Source of the DNA: Episyrphus balteatus
Lineage: Eukaryota > Arthropoda > Insecta > Diptera > Syrphidae
Length of the DNA: 64,000 nucleotides
Direction: 5' to 3'
Assembly (NCBI RefSeq): GCF_945859705.1
Contig: NC_079137.1
Span: 69,276,277 to 69,340,276 of the forward strand
Shown here in pieces: positions 9,901-21,529 of this stretch. The position numbers and the translations under genes are program-made. The first letter of the stretch is position 1, and each line of letters starts with the position of its first letter. Below the pieces are notes generated by a model that was not told the DNA's origin, searched no databases, and saw only the letters and a list, made by a program, of their open reading frames with translations.

Positions 9901-10499
9901 CGCTTCATCCACAATCTGATGGGATGGTTGAGCGATTTAACAGGACACTTAAAGAACACCTGTCAAAAGTAGTCAACGATAATCAACGAGACTGGGATCG
10001 ACATATTCCATTATTCTTGATGGCTTATAGAAGTGCAACACATAGTTCCACTGGACATACACCATCGGAAGTCCTTTTTGGTTCTACAATACGGCTGCCA
10101 AGTGAGATAAAATTCGGATGTGTTCCAAATGAGCCACAGGAAATAGATGAGTATGTTGATAACCTGAAAGAAACACTGGCTGACATTCACCAACGGACAA
10201 GGACAAATATAAAAGCGTCTAGTGACAGGATGAAAACAAGATATGACGCGCGAGCGACAGCAACAGGGTTTCAAGAAGGAGAACTTGTGTGGTTTTACAA
10301 TCCCCACCGACAAAAGGGACTATCACCGAAGCTACAACAAAACTGGGAAGGCCCTTACACAGTAATAACCAGAATCAACGACGTGGTTTACCGTATACAG
10401 AGAGGGGTAAGAGGCAAGTTAAAGGTAGTTCATTGTGACCGTTTACATCGTTATAATGGTGAAAGAAGCTATGGAGTTGTTCGGGACGAACAATCCTAA
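6885..10499 (+). CDS. pol: Gypsy Pol (protease-RT-RNase H-integrase), made by -1 frameshift
   Basis: The frame is open from 6885, overlapping gag by 22 nt in the -1 frame. The region 7005-10499 reads 1164 residues beginning at a GTG, which is not a plausible eukaryotic start. Numbering from 7005: aspartic protease DTGA at 15-18; RT with YLDD at 429-432; RNase H with its first catalytic Asp at 576; integrase zinc finger HX…CXXC from about 809; catalytic triad D880, D940, E976 (35 between the last two); and a GPY/F module (WEGPYTV) near the C-terminus. The first in-frame Met follows the protease DTGA, so independent initiation would lose the protease. Expression as Gag-Pol fusion is therefore expected. 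No internal stops. One small oddity: RRDHGAL in the RNase H where RTDH is usual. Confidence 0.95.
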   Translation, partial: FPFGKRVRTNFEGQKLVSGIDGPRTTIQVSQTKRDNKSLTVEATINNNQHVATIDTGATASIVRRDLVKMTWLHNTNSYRLKTATGEAARVYGEVRLTIRMAELEFSHVFLVADICDECIIGIDFMKEHGIILDIGNQVLKYRNVEIPMVYGTDNSTTIRTVIKEDMCLPPSSEVFVWTKLKGNFGSHRYLMVEPEVEQSSENIIIGKTLVAPKNNMVPVRILNIKPYPIKLKKGEVVGQCESVSAITKINDMDTQMTMNSEKLKTQILKSDNLSQHQLNVAGRLLHEYADIFSSPSGQYGRTQLVQHRIDTGDARPIRQPARRLPLAKQGEVEEMISTMKKDGLIENSKSPWASPVVLVKKKDGSTRFCVDYRRLNDVTKKDSYPLPRISDTLDAMEGAQWFSTLDLKSGYWQVEIHPEDREKTAFSTGNGLWQFNVMPFGLCNAPATFERLMECVLNGLTWKSCLVYLDDVIVYGKTFDDHCENLKAVFQRLREAHLKLNPKKCALFKTEVKYLGHIISSQGVKTDPEKVDTVKNWPTPQDKHQLRSFLGLATYYRRFVKDFARIAKSLHQLTEKGKPFKWSGECEKSFQELKLRLCEAPVLAYPTPGKQFIIDADASNVGIGAVLSQVHDGEEKVVAYFSKVLSKQERNYCVTRRELLALVLATKHFHKYIYGQKFLLRRDHGALNWLLNFKNPEGQVARWIEILQTYQCQIQHRRGKLHSNADALSRRPCKQDCKHCTRLEEKEVVAVRRTRADPICGWSNEELRMAQQEDSDIEPILAWKEHEEKPEWADISDRSPTLKAYWAQWDSLHVQEGLLRRKWESADGKSYVMQLILPQSKVNDVLREMHEGTSGGHLGINKTLEKVRQQFYWLRMREDVEKWCRKCDTCAASKGPARKMQSKMHQYNVGTPFERIAIDVAGPFPETNKGNRYILVVMDYFSKWPEAFAIPNQETKTVVDKIVFHWVSRFGVPMELHSDQGRNFESKIFQEVCSLLGIKKTRTTPLHPQSDGMVERFNRTLKEHLSKVVNDNQRDWDRHIPLFLMAYRSATHSSTGHTPSEVLFGSTIRLPSEIKFGCVPNEPQEIDEYVDNLKETLADIHQRTRTNIKASSDRMKTRYDARATATGFQEGELVWFYNPHRQKGLSPKLQQNWEGPYTVITRINDVVYRIQRGVRGKLKVVHCDRLHRYNGERSYGVVRDEQS
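6894..6953 (+). promoter_or_regulatory. -1 ribosomal frameshift signal: slippery site plus pseudoknot
   Basis: The heptamer G GGA AAC (6894-6900) lies in the gag frame exactly as the X XXY YYZ rule requires. A 6-nt spacer (GAGTAA, containing the gag stop) follows. Stem 1 pairs 6907-6917 with 6926-6937: eleven positions with one A/C mismatch and one bulged T. The loop segment GGGGC (6920-6924) can pair with GCCCC (6949-6953), giving an H-type pseudoknot with an 11-nt second loop. Slippage would convert GGA-AAC to GGG-AAA and enter the pol frame. The pairing was worked out by hand. Confidence 0.85.
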
Positions 10500-10510
10500 G
10501 AGGGGGGCAA
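10498..10510 (+). other. Gypsy polypurine tract
   Basis: AAGAGGGGGGCAA directly precedes the 3' LTR and overlaps the end of the pol stop codon. This is the expected primer for plus-strand DNA synthesis. Confidence 0.85.
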
Positions 10511-11018
10511 TGTAACGATGAATTACCGAACTACTTTTAAGATAAAAGTCTGAACACACTACCTGCTACAGTAAAGGTAGAAATGTGAACGGACCTTTAG
10601 TAATTAAGAAACTACCCTCTGAACGCATCCAAAGAAATTCCCTCGACTGCTGAATATCCCAAAATATCCCACTGGACTGGAAGTATGAAGCGCCCCCTCT
10701 TGGAAAGGAAGCTTCGAGAAGCAAAGACGAGAACCTTCGAAGACATTCTCGAATTCCGAATTTCAGGTATAAAAGGGCAGCGTGGACACCGACCGGATAC
10801 AGTTTAATTTTGAAAGTGAAAGAGTGCAGTACAAAGTGAAATAAAGTGTTGGAAATTGTTTAGTAGTAAATAAAGTGATTTAAACGTGTGTTTGTTTGAA
10901 CGAATAATAAAAGTAAATTGAGTTGAAATAAAGTGTGTTCTTATTTGAACGGAAATATAAGTGGAAGTTTAAATAAATCGAAATAAGTTTTATTGTGAAC
11001 CCGGAATAAAACATTACA
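10511..11018 (+). repeat. Gypsy 3' LTR
   Basis: 508 bp, identical by eye to the 5' LTR, with the TATA box at 10768. AATAAA motifs (for example at 10840) are candidate polyadenylation signals for the element. They could also truncate a host transcript running in the same direction. Confidence 0.95.
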
Positions 11019-11022
11019 ATAT

Positions 11023-11260
11023 AAACAGAAATATTCTTTTTTATACTGAATTTTCTAATTTATTCATTATTTGTTTTACTCGTTAAAAGATATCAGGGTA
11101 CAAAATGGCGCCCAACGCGAGAGGCGACATTAAATAATTCGTTTTACTATTGTGAGTATAACTTGTTGTAAATACGAGTATATCATAAAAAGAATGTATT
11201 TTAAAATTATGAAATACCCTTTAGTATTCTTCATAAAAATTTAAAAATGGCGCCCAATGT
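11023..11260. repeat. Periodic TGGCGCCCAA repeat, right part
   Basis: TGGCGCCC begins at 11106 (followed by AACGCGAGAGGCG) and 11248 (followed by AATGTTAA), 142 bp apart. It is the continuation of the array cut by the gypsy insertion. Confidence 0.6.
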
Positions 11261-13190
11261 TAAAACAAGTTATCCAGTCCTCTATTTTACTAATATTAAT
11301 GATTGAAATTTATGTCTAATGCAGAAGTTGAAAATCATTAAGCAGCATAATAATATGAATATTATCATCAAAACAAAAAAATACATAAAACATTAACCAC
11401 AAATAAATTTAAACTGAATCATCAAAAGAATCATTTTCCAAATATATCCCATTTAACCTTTGTGTCTAGTCTTTTAAGGTTCAAATTTTATCCTTTTGTA
11501 TCATAACTCCGACTTAATAGGTTAACTGTCTAGCACAGTGTGATTCCAAATCGTTTTTGTCTATTCTTTTGAACTCCCCTGCCTCCCCCCAACTTTCATC
11601 AATTTATATCTATCTTCAACACATTACTGGTCAAGATTATTACTCCAAAGTTTTTGTTTCCAAAAAAAAGGTTAAACCTTTCATCTTTTTGTATTCCCCT
11701 GAGAAAATAGTTCCACACCCCCACACACGTCATTACCACTCCATTTATCCTTTTTTGTTTTCTCTTCAGAAATCTGGGCCTTACCTTAATTGGCTTCAAA
11801 GGGTTTTGATATATCCTTTTTGAAAAATGGATTCATAGTCTACTTCGATAGTTACTACGGACGAATGCCTAAAACCATTTCAAAAATCTATTTCGAACTT
11901 TTTTGAATTTTCAACCAAAACCAACTATTGATAAAGGCTTACATCAAAATACATTGACAATGTCCTTGCTGACAAAAAGAAAAAAAGAATACCTACTCGC
12001 AAATTTGTCTGTCCACAAAACAAGGTGGAGGCAAGTAATAAAACTATGGTCAAAAGCTTATCGCTGTCAGACGACGAAAATTGCTCCAAACCCATTCTTT
12101 TACTCTTCAAACAGCTTCAACCTTCCCGAAGTAACCTCCTTATGAAATCGATTTCAAAGTCCAAATTGATGTGCACCATTCCGAACCGACGACGACAACG
12201 AACAACGGCGAAGGTATTCCAACTTTTTGGTCAGGCCATAGGACAGCCATTGCAGAACAAAGTTAAATCCTTGGAACATAATTCGAATGCAAACACATAA
12301 TAACATCGTAGACGAACGAGAAAGAACAACTGAAAGGACTTGTGGTAAAGGTTGGCATCCAGAAAAGAGAGTGAAGCAGTGTGAAACCAATACCGACTCA
12401 CACAAAACGATTTTGTAATACTTTACGACCCGATAACAATAATAATAATAATGATAGCGATAATAATTGGGGAGTAATGTTAAAGGACAGGAACAAAAGA
12501 GGGGGGTGGAAGAGAAAATCCTTTCCGATAATATTGGACAAAAGGACACACTAACACTTTGCCAATACCTCCTTCTCACAAAAGTTAAACACTCTTGAAG
12601 TTACAACAGGTGTAATTTGGCTTGGAAATTTATGTCAATAGGGGATATGGCTTACACAAAGCATTTATATATCGTGCACACGTATACCGCAAAACAGCAC
12701 CGACCGACATTTTATTGTAAAGGATTTTCGTGTGCATATCCTTTTTGTGTGCTGTCTCGTATAGATAAATATATTATTGCAGGGATCAAAATATGTGTGT
12801 AGGTGTAAGCATTGATTTCATAACTGTGTATACACGATTATAGGGTTTTTTATGCACACACATACATAAAACGATTAGGGTTGTGGTGTGGAAGAGAAAA
12901 TATGATGGTTATTTTGTGACAAAATGTTATTGGCATGTCCTTTGAGGATATATGTAGGACGTAGGTATGTGTATTTAAGCCAAAGAGTAAAAACACGTTC
13001 ATCATTTGCAGAAATAACAACTGTCACCAGGTTGAATGCAATTATTATTATGATGATGACATGAATTTGAATTGAGTTTTATACTATACTTGCATATGCA
13101 TTGCATACTTATATGAGGGAATGTCTTACATTTTATTAGGAGCTAAAGTCCAACTAACACCCAAGAATTTTAAGATGAAACAATTTCTTA
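11261..13190. other. No gene seen; AT-rich spacer
   Basis: There are several frames of 60-140 codons on both strands, but none shows domain-like composition. A short (AAT)n microsatellite lies at about 12437-12453. Poly-pyrimidine stretches fill 11560-11770. Confidence 0.5.
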
Positions 13191-13910
13191 GGCCCATTTG
13201 CTCATACTAGTCATAAATTCTCATCTTAGCTAGGTCGAACATAACTCTTGTGTTTTACTTAGTTTATTCTAAGTTGCTAAAAAATATTTATGTTTAACCT
13301 AGCAATGATTTACTTTCATGATATAAATCGCTGAGAACTTCAAATTCAAAAGTCAAATCAATAGAAACGTCAAATAATTTAAATAGATTTTGAGCAATTT
13401 AGCAATTAATATACAACAATATCGTTAAATTTTCAAGTTTGTGTCTTTATCTTGCGGAATAAAAGTGTAAAAAAGTATATTTGAGCCAAAAATAAGTGTT
13501 AATTGGTTAAACAAAAATTATTCGTGTGTGTGTGTAAATGTGCTAGTGTGTCAAAATTAGTCAATGAAATATGACAGCAAAATAGTGCCTCATACAAAAA
13601 ACTGTGGTGTAAATTGTACCATCTGTGGATGGTTTAAGTTAATGAATGTAAGTTTATTTTTATTAAATTGATAATAATTCATGTCCTTTGTACTACCGAC
13701 ATCAATTTTTGAGCGACATTCTTGCTTTTTTCATAAAATAAAAGTGCCTAGGTAGAACATAACAGCTTAAGTTCTACTATTTCTTCCCCCTAAGTTATGT
13801 TAAACTTAGAGGAATTTATGACACAGTTTGAAGTTCGTGCAAACCGTAATGTAGAACTTAAGGGTTTATGTTTCACATAAATATTTAAGACTCGTTTCAG
13901 CAAATGGGCC
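13191..13910. mobile_element. PIF/Harbinger-type MITE
   Basis: A 720-bp element with terminal inverted repeats GGCCCATTTGCT (left end 13191; complement ending at 13910) followed by a weaker shared stretch (…AGTC…TAAAT). It is flanked on both sides by TTA (13188-13190 and 13911-13913), the 3-bp target duplication typical of PIF/Harbinger. An internal phrase CTAGGT(C/A)GAACATAAC occurs near both ends in the same orientation. No transposase, so non-autonomous. Confidence 0.75.
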
Positions 13911-14284
13911 TTAAACAATTAAGGAAAATTTTCACAAATCTGTTATTGGTTTAGGATACATACGGGCTTTGAATGTGTTTCGATTCGATTTCTTTTAAAT
14001 AAGGAAACTTAAGGAGCATATCAAATGTTTGCAGGCAAAAATAGGCCAGTAACCAGCAGAAGAATAAGATGCTTCAATTGATACCTAATTTTTAAATGTA
14101 TCATTAGTAGTTTAGAAGTTATGATAGAACAGATGAACCAATCATGTGTGTACATTGCGATCAAACACTGATTTCTTTGGAAATAAATTGAAGATTTGTT
14201 ATTCTGAAATCTAATGTCTAGAAAATGTGATATAGTCTCATATTCTTAATGTAACAAGTTGGTAACCCCCCCAGCTACGAGCTA
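13911..14284. other. No gene seen
   Basis: AT-rich sequence without recognisable content. Confidence 0.5.
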
Positions 14285-14690
14285 TAGTCAGCACCTTGTA
14301 AGCACCTTGTAAACACCGTGTAAGCACCTTATACGTCAACTTGTAAGCACTTTTTAAAGGCCTAGTAACCACCTACTAAGTACCTAGTACGCACCTAGTA
14401 AGCACCTAGTAAGCACCTAGTAAGCACCTTGTAGGCACCTGGCAACCACCTAGTAACCATTTAAAAGCCACCTAAGTACCATCTTGTATCCACCTTGTAT
14501 CCACCTAGTAAGCATGGATAAGTTACTAGTAACCAACTAGTAAATACCTATTAACTACCTTGTAAGCACCTATTAACTACCTAGTAATCACCTTGTAAGC
14601 ACCTTGTAAGCTACTTGAAAGAACTTTGTAAGCACCTTGTAAGCACACTGTAAGCACCTTGTAAGTAACCACCGAGAAACCACTTTTAAA
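14285..14690. repeat. 11-bp minisatellite (GCACCTNGTAA)n
   Basis: Roughly 36 copies of an 11-bp unit, GCACCT(A/T)GTAA, with increasing drift toward both ends and a homogeneous core (GCACCTAGTAA repeated) near 14391-14423. The unit is not a multiple of three, so no frame stays open. No coding role is seen. Confidence 0.85.
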
Positions 14691-17039
14691 ATGCTGCCTT
14701 TTTACAGTCTTGACTTACCTTATTGTAACTGTCTTACAATAGCTTGAAATCTTTCCAAGCTATTGAAAGAAGTCATTTATGTAAGATCTTGCAATGTGCT
14801 GAAATAGTTCAAGAGGCATTCTCGTGAAGGTCCCGTAGGCGTAGGTGACATGTCCATTTCTTTCGTCCCTAGTTTTTTTATTTCTCGAATCCAGGTCAAC
14901 ATCAATGACGAATTCTTTTTCTGACTCTAATGAATTTCCAAGAAATAATATCATTTGCACATCTGAAGGCATGTAAATCAATTTTCAATGGTGGCGAATC
15001 ATCAAAATGTCTCTCGAAACCGACAGAGAATGATTGTAGGTTAAAATTCTGCCAGGCCCGTTGCCTCTGTAAGGGTGATATGGATGTCAACATTTTATAC
15101 CAAATCACTAATCACCATGCGGTTTTCTTGGTTAGAACAAAATCCCATACATATAAAATTGCAACATTTTACCCAAAGTATCCTTATATATTTTCTTCTA
15201 TCTTTCTATCAGCTTTCCGGAGCAGAGCAGTCCTTGTGTATAAATCACCAATTAGACTCAAATATTGATTTCGAGTCATCAAACTGAAAAACAACATGCA
15301 TCGCTCCGAACCCCATCTGACAGGAACTTTTTCCACAAGAATTTCACAGGTTAGGAAGACGGACGGACTGAAACCGACCGACAACGACGTCAAGGTATGC
15401 TGCCCTCAGAGTTTATAGATAGAAGATTCCGTTTGGCAAGTGTTTTAGAACTTTTCCTTCATACATATAAATTTATATATGTTAGTATTCTTCATTTCTC
15501 TTTTGCTAATGTTTACCTCGACATATTCCCATCACTTTCTCTATTATTAAACGCATCTGCACATTGGTGCGGTTGTGGCCAAGTGAGGTTAGACTTTAGG
15601 GTCTGCATTCCTTTTGCTGGATATGGAAGTTGTCAGAGTTTGGAGTTGGAGTTGAAGTCGAATCGTGTTATAGCTGAACATCACCCAAGTGAGTTCTCTT
15701 AGAAACTCTTGCTGCTGGTCTCTCTCTATCTATAGCTTACAGTTTGGAGCGCCCTCTATACTCCAACCCACCGAATGGTTCCATCGTCGTCGTTGTCGTC
15801 TCATCCGAATGCATGTGAACGTGTGAAATCCTATTAAGGATGTTACATGGCGTTAAATTTGATTTATTTACGGGTTTTTACCGTATGTGGAGCTTAAGAG
15901 GTGGTGGCCTCACTGGCTCCCTCTGGTGTAGGGGGTGCGGTGCGCTGCTGGTGAGATGTGGCTGTGTACGATTGCACACGAGAATTAGTTATGTTGACTT
16001 CTTTAGCTTGGGATTTTAGTCCACACACATGTACCGCACACATCCTTATATAGAAAAAGGATATTATAAACCAACCGACTCGAAAAAGAGAGACAGAGGG
16101 AGCCACCAAGAGAGAGAGAGAGAGAGAAAGAGAGGAGTATATTTGTGTTATATGTTGCTTTGACTTCTGTCAGAATTTTCATTAAATTCAAAAATTTTGC
16201 AGAAAATTTAATCGAATTTAAGGATAGCATGGTTCCGGGGGATGTGAAAAAAGGCAAGGCGACTGATGATGGCAAAACCAGGAAGTGAGAGTGCAAGGCA
16301 TTTTGCAGGTTTTTCCATCTTCTTGGATTTTAAATTGCTTTAGGAAGAACCTACCAACAAACATACAGAGTTGTTTAATGGCAAAGGAAATGAGGAACAG
16401 GACATGAAAAAGTCGGTTGCTTGGTCATATGCTGTGGTTAGTATGTGTAGACCCCTAAGACCTGAACAAACATGACCCACAGCAGTAGCACACATAGCAA
16501 AAAGGCGCAATGGACCGTTGAGCATTTAAGTGAATTACACACATGGGCATCGGCACATGGTCGAGCGAGGTGACTTAAAAAGCTAACACAAAAAATAAAA
16601 TAGCCAGCAAATATTTTCATATTTTCATTTTAAGTGTTTGTCTTATGTCTATGTTCTTTTTTTTTTTGTTAAAGAGAATTTAATTAAAGAAGAGGTGAAA
16701 ATTATATGGCACTCGGACAAGCACTAAGTGCAGAAAGCCTTTGGGGAAGGAAATATTTTATGAGCCATAGATTGAGGTTTTAAAGTTGAGATTTTATATA
16801 TTTTTTCAAATTAAGACAAATTTATTTTGTTGGAACTTGTGGTGAGGCTAAGAGAAATACTACCTATATATTAAGAGCTATTAAAAGTTGCACAGCAAAG
16901 TAATTGAAAAATAATGACATCGTAATTTTTCTTTCGACTCACTTAAAAGTTTGTGAAGAGCTTAATTCGACCGCTCTTAGACGCTCAAATTTTTCAACGT
17001 TTCATTCAAAATGACAAGGTGTCAACTATACTTATTATC
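14691..17039. other. No gene seen; includes a GA microsatellite
   Basis: Frames of up to 112 codons (14930-15268) lack conserved character. A (GA)n tract lies at about 16110-16136. A small hairpin pairs CAATAGCTTG with CAAGCTATTG at 14737-14765. Composition here is less AT-rich than the neighbouring repeats, which fits unique host DNA, probably intron or intergenic. Confidence 0.5.
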
Positions 17040-18600
17040 AATTATCGAGATAGCTGAATAGAATTTTTATCGAGCTGAATACAACAAAGGACTTCTAACA
17101 AAATTTAAAATATGCTGAATATCAGGCTGAATGCGATGAATAACAATTATTCCATGTAATAACCGATGCTGAATTAGACTTAAACCATTTTTCTCTATAA
17201 TTAATGCAAACATTAATTTCTAAGGACTCTGCACTTGATACAAAGTGTGATTATTTATACATAGGTTATTTCTCGAAGGTTAAAATTACAAAAACCAATA
17301 TATCAACTACTATATTTCTGAATAAAAATAATATCGAGCTGAATGCAATACAAAATAAAAAAAAGTTACTAACATTGAGATGATTAGACGAGTAATATTT
17401 ATTCTACTTGGTGTAAAAATTATATTTATTTATCTACGACTCGATGTGTTTGATTTACCTTATTTAGTTTTTCAGCTGAATAAAATTACTGACAAGCTGA
17501 ATATATACATACATATTTGAGAATTTTGAAAAAAAAGAAACTAATTGCTGAATATAGAGCTGAATTCATTCATTGAATAACATTCTATTCTACTATGTGA
17601 CCGAAACATAAACCTTCAATTTGAATAGGTTTTTGTAAATATAAAGCAAAATTGTTTTCCTAAGATTTTGTGCTGAACACAAACAGTTTCAATGAGTTAG
17701 GTAGTTCCCTTTTAGAGAGGAGAGCTCCTTGGTCAAACACCTTTTCGAAATAATCCATAAAAGCTTCTTTTTAGGCAGCAGATAAATTTTCGATGATAAC
17801 TGATAAATTCTACTGCCTGAATATTTTTCACAATAAGCTGAATATTATATAGAATTGCTTATAAAACAAAAAAAATTTCTATAGTATTGAGCTGAATTTG
17901 ATAAGATATTTATTTATTCCATTTGGTAACCGATGCTGAATGAAACCTTCACCTTGATTTATTTCCTTAAATTTGTTGCAAGGTCCAATGCTTACAAAAT
18001 ACAAACAAATTTCATAATATTTCAGCTGAAAAAAATAAACAAAAAAATGAACTAAATAAAGCGCTGAATTTGGTGATGAATAGTTGTTCAACTTGGTGCG
18101 AAATTTAGGCCTTTATTTATTTTCTAGTTCTAACTGTTTTTTTAAGCTGAATAAATTAAACAACAAGCTGAATACATTTTTGACAATTTCTAAAAAATTA
18201 AACTTTTTGTTGAAAATAGAATTGAATTAAGTGAATACCATCTTTTTTACTCTGTAACCTACACTAAAGCCTTGACTTTGACTAGATTTTTTCAATTCGA
18301 AAGAAAATTTTATTTCTCAAGATTTTGCACTTGATACAACATTTTTATCACTATACATTCAAATTGCCCCTTGTTCCTCTTCTGCTAAAAAAATCTTTGG
18401 AAATACTTCCAAAAGCTTTTGTTTTTGAACATGCACACAAATTGTCAGTGAGAACTATTAAATTCTTTGAGCTGAATATAATAAACAATCAGCTGAATAG
18501 GTTACAAAATTTCTTACAAAAGAAAAAAAATATTAAATACTAAGCTGAAAGTGATATTAATTATTTATTCCGCTTGGTAACCGGTGCTGAATGAAATCAA
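17040..18600 (+). repeat. GCTGAATA repeat cluster 1 (forward)
   Basis: AGCTGAATA, or a close variant, occurs more than a dozen times. A longer landmark, GGTAACCGATGCTGAATGAA and its variants, sits near 17158, 17594, 17922, 18252 and 18573. The spacing is about 320-440 bp, mostly near 325-330. Other conserved phrases per unit are AAAACAAAAAA-TTGCTGAATATAGAGCTGAATT and AAGATTTTGTGCT. Units are old and diverged. No coding frame. Confidence 0.7.
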
Positions 18601-21529
18601 AAACTTTTTCGCTTTATTTTATTCCCTTTAAAAATTGTTGCAACTTCCTATATCCCCAGCTTACAAACCAAAAAACTTCATAATTAAAGAAAACCATGTC
18701 AGTACAACTGTTGTTTATTTTCTTAGATTTCATTATGTTTTAAATTTCAATACAAAAAAACTTTAAAATTCTACTTTAAGACTTTTTATAACACAATACC
18801 AAAATTTATATTTATTCATAAACCACACAAAAAGTTACCTCACACCCACCTACACAACTATATACAACTATACAACAAAATGCCTCCCTAGAGTCTTTCT
18901 GCCACTTAAAATTCCATTTAATTAACCGTAGCGTAAAAATAATAAAAAAAAAAGAAAGAAAAAGAGAAAAATTATAGTAAACTTTTATAAAACTGAAAAA
19001 CTCCACTACTAGGCAGAGATTGTTGTGTGTAGCTGCTTACAAAAAATACCTGTATACAACCATATAAATACAGACACGAATTCAGTACCTACTTATACCT
19101 TCAATTAAATAAAGAAAATTTTACGTTTCAATTCCATAACCATAAAACTCAAAAACTTCTAACGAGAGTAACAACCGGCATGATCCTTTTCATCATAATT
19201 TCCATCACCATTCAACTCCTTACTCCTTCTTTCGTTTTTTCTGAAGTTGTTTCCATAAGAACAGAGAGAGTAGTTGTAGTTTTGCATCATCAGGACTTAT
19301 GTTGGTCCTGATGGTGTTTGTTTGGTTGATGGTAGAGGAATGCATTTCTTACTGCGTACAAATTTCAATTCCGCATACTCCTTCCCAGGTAAAACGGACG
19401 CAAATTTACATTAAGCACGACGACACGATGAGAATGACGGTGATGATGATGATGATGCAGAGACGTCATTATCGCACCACCTCCTCCAGATTCAATTGAG
19501 CCTTTTTAGCACCCAGAAACCACACACCGCACCGCCATCATCGTCACACCCGTAACAACTGCAGAAATGCCTTCATCACCAGTTTGGAGGGTGCATGGTC
19601 TTTTGAAACGACGACAATTTGAGTCGTCGTCGGTATTCAGCAAGTATATGATGCCCACTGACATCGCACAAACATGAAGACACACAGGAAGTCAGCCGCA
19701 TGTGGGTTAAGCCCCCGCAGGTAAAAGGGACATCATCCTTAATGTTTAATTTTAAAGCTTATCCGTGAGCTCATTTGCATACATGGCAAAAAAAGTTTGC
19801 TGGGAGAAGGGGGCGTATTCAGCTGCTGAATATGTTGGCTAAAGAGGGGCTTTAGAAAAAACTTTTAAAAGAGCAAACTCTCATGGTAACGCGTGCAGGA
19901 ACCATTTATCCGTGATGTGGCTTTGGATTCATTTGGAAAAGCCTCCTTCCCGCCCCCGTGTCGTCGTCGTCTATGTCGTAACAACTTCCTTGAAAAACAA
20001 ACATACACTCAAAAAAAAAAAAAAAAAAAGAAGAAAAAAACGAAACCTTTTAACGCAGACAGATGGAAGCGTGAAAATGACATGCTTTCACGCGCATTTC
20101 AACGTAAAAGGTTTCGCTAACAGACGCTACTGACTTGCAGCAGTACAAAGATGATATGAATATAGTTGTGTTAAACGGAAACGGAACTTGCCTAGTTTTT
20201 TTTTCTATCAAACTCATCCCACCTGGCTTTGTCTTCTGTGCGGCGCCAGAAGGTTATCCAAAAGTTTTGTTGATTTTTTATGCTCCCACAGACACACACT
20301 AGGAAACTAGGATATCTCTGCCAGGACAAAAAGTGCACAAACTTAGTCCGCATGTGATTGTGCCGTTTGCAGAATTTTAAAGTTTTAATTAAGGTAAACA
20401 GTTTTAACTTTGTATATATCATTTCTGTGCGAGTAGATTGGGAGGGCGGCCGGGTCTCTCTTTCTTCCTTAAGCTAAGCAAGCACCTTCATCGAGATGTG
20501 TAAGAGTTTTGAGAGTCTTAGAGGTAGTTTCCCTAGCTTCTATACCTTGGATAAAGTAAAGGTATGGAGAAGGTTTATGCTTCTTCTTCTTCTGTTGTAA
20601 GTTCAACATTGTGTCAGAATCTCTATTAAATATTTACTTCAGGGATTTTACCGGCTTTTCCATGGAAAAAGTATACAAAACCTTATGCTTCCCAACTCTG
20701 GATGATGTTTTTCTTTCTTCTTTTATTTTTAGTCTTTTTTTGTTGTTGTATTTTATTTTTTTTTATAAGAATGAGAATAGGAAAATATGTCAGGTTTAAA
20801 AAAAAAAATCCTGAACTTGAGGAAGATGGAGCAATGTTTGACATGAAGATTACGGATAGAGGTGTTTGCTATAAGAAGCCGCAAACATCTTGGTTATGCA
20901 ATTCTTTGGTTGGTCTTTCCTTCTGTTTATACAATAAGAAGAAGAATAAAGGTACAGAGACAGAGACAGAGAGTGCAGCTACCTTTAGGTTAATCAAACA
21001 AAAGAGATAAAGTTTTAAGGTTTATGAAGGGCTTGAGAAATATGTTGAGAAGAGGAATCTAGGGGATTAAACAGTAGACGAATAGTGTGCTTTTAAGGTT
21101 TATTTTCTTCATTTTCTTTAATAAGACAAAAGACTAAATGCATCCAGGAGAATGTACAGTACTGGTGAGGAAATTTGGAAAGAATTTTCTTAGGGTTTAA
21201 TATTATATTGTGTTGATTTTTGGGATATTTGCTTTGTTTTTCTTGTGTTTAATCAAAATGAATAAAAAAAAATAATGTAGCCAGAACAAAAAAAAAAAAT
21301 AGTGATTCCCTTAGATTTTCCTTGAAAATCGTAGAATTTATTCCGAAAGAAGACATACCTGAAATTTATGTAGAAATGAACTTATAAAATACGAAAAAAA
21401 AAATACTGATCTGAATAGCTTTTAGATTAATTTTCAAAAATTCAATATTTCTGTGGTGAGTAGAACAAGCCATTGTCCCTAAAAGACCCCAAATTGTTAT
21501 GAAATGAGATGAGGTCATTGGGTAAATAT
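18601..21529. other. No gene seen; unique-looking spacer
   Basis: This contains a (GAT)n stretch near 19439-19457, a poly(A) run at about 20010-20029 and CT-rich tracts near 20455-20600. Open frames up to 102 codons show no recognisable domains. The long poly(T) and poly(A) runs argue against coding. Confidence 0.5.

Larger units (their letters stand above)
4844..11018 (+). mobile_element. Complete Ty3/gypsy LTR retrotransposon
   Basis: A 6175-bp element bounded by two 508-bp LTRs that I could not distinguish by eye. It is flanked by the 4-bp target duplication ATAT (4840-4843 and 11019-11022). The LTRs begin TGTAACG and end ATTACA, the usual TG...CA ends. Inside are a primer binding site, gag, pol and a polypurine tract. 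There is no third open frame, so no env. The order protease, RT, RNase H, integrase is that of the Ty3/gypsy (Metaviridae) group. The clade within gypsy was not resolved. The element lies in the same orientation as the candidate host exon at 56915. Identical LTRs and undamaged frames indicate a very recent insertion that may still be active (inference). Confidence 0.96.

Noticed and set aside
7005..10499. Pol translated from its own start at 7005
   Set aside because: The codon is GTG, the frame is open back to 6885, and the first Met lies after the protease active site; frameshift expression fits better.
10500..10510. A third frame (env) in the gypsy element
   Set aside because: The polypurine tract and 3' LTR follow the pol stop directly, leaving no room.
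4644..11255. TGGCGCCCAA motifs as retroviral primer binding sites
   Set aside because: They resemble a PBS core, but they recur every 141 bp with no LTR ends beside them. The real gypsy PBS is at 5353.
14930..15268. 112-codon plus-strand frame as a host exon
   Set aside because: No domain-like composition, no convincing splice sites at its edges, and overlapping frames are similarly long.
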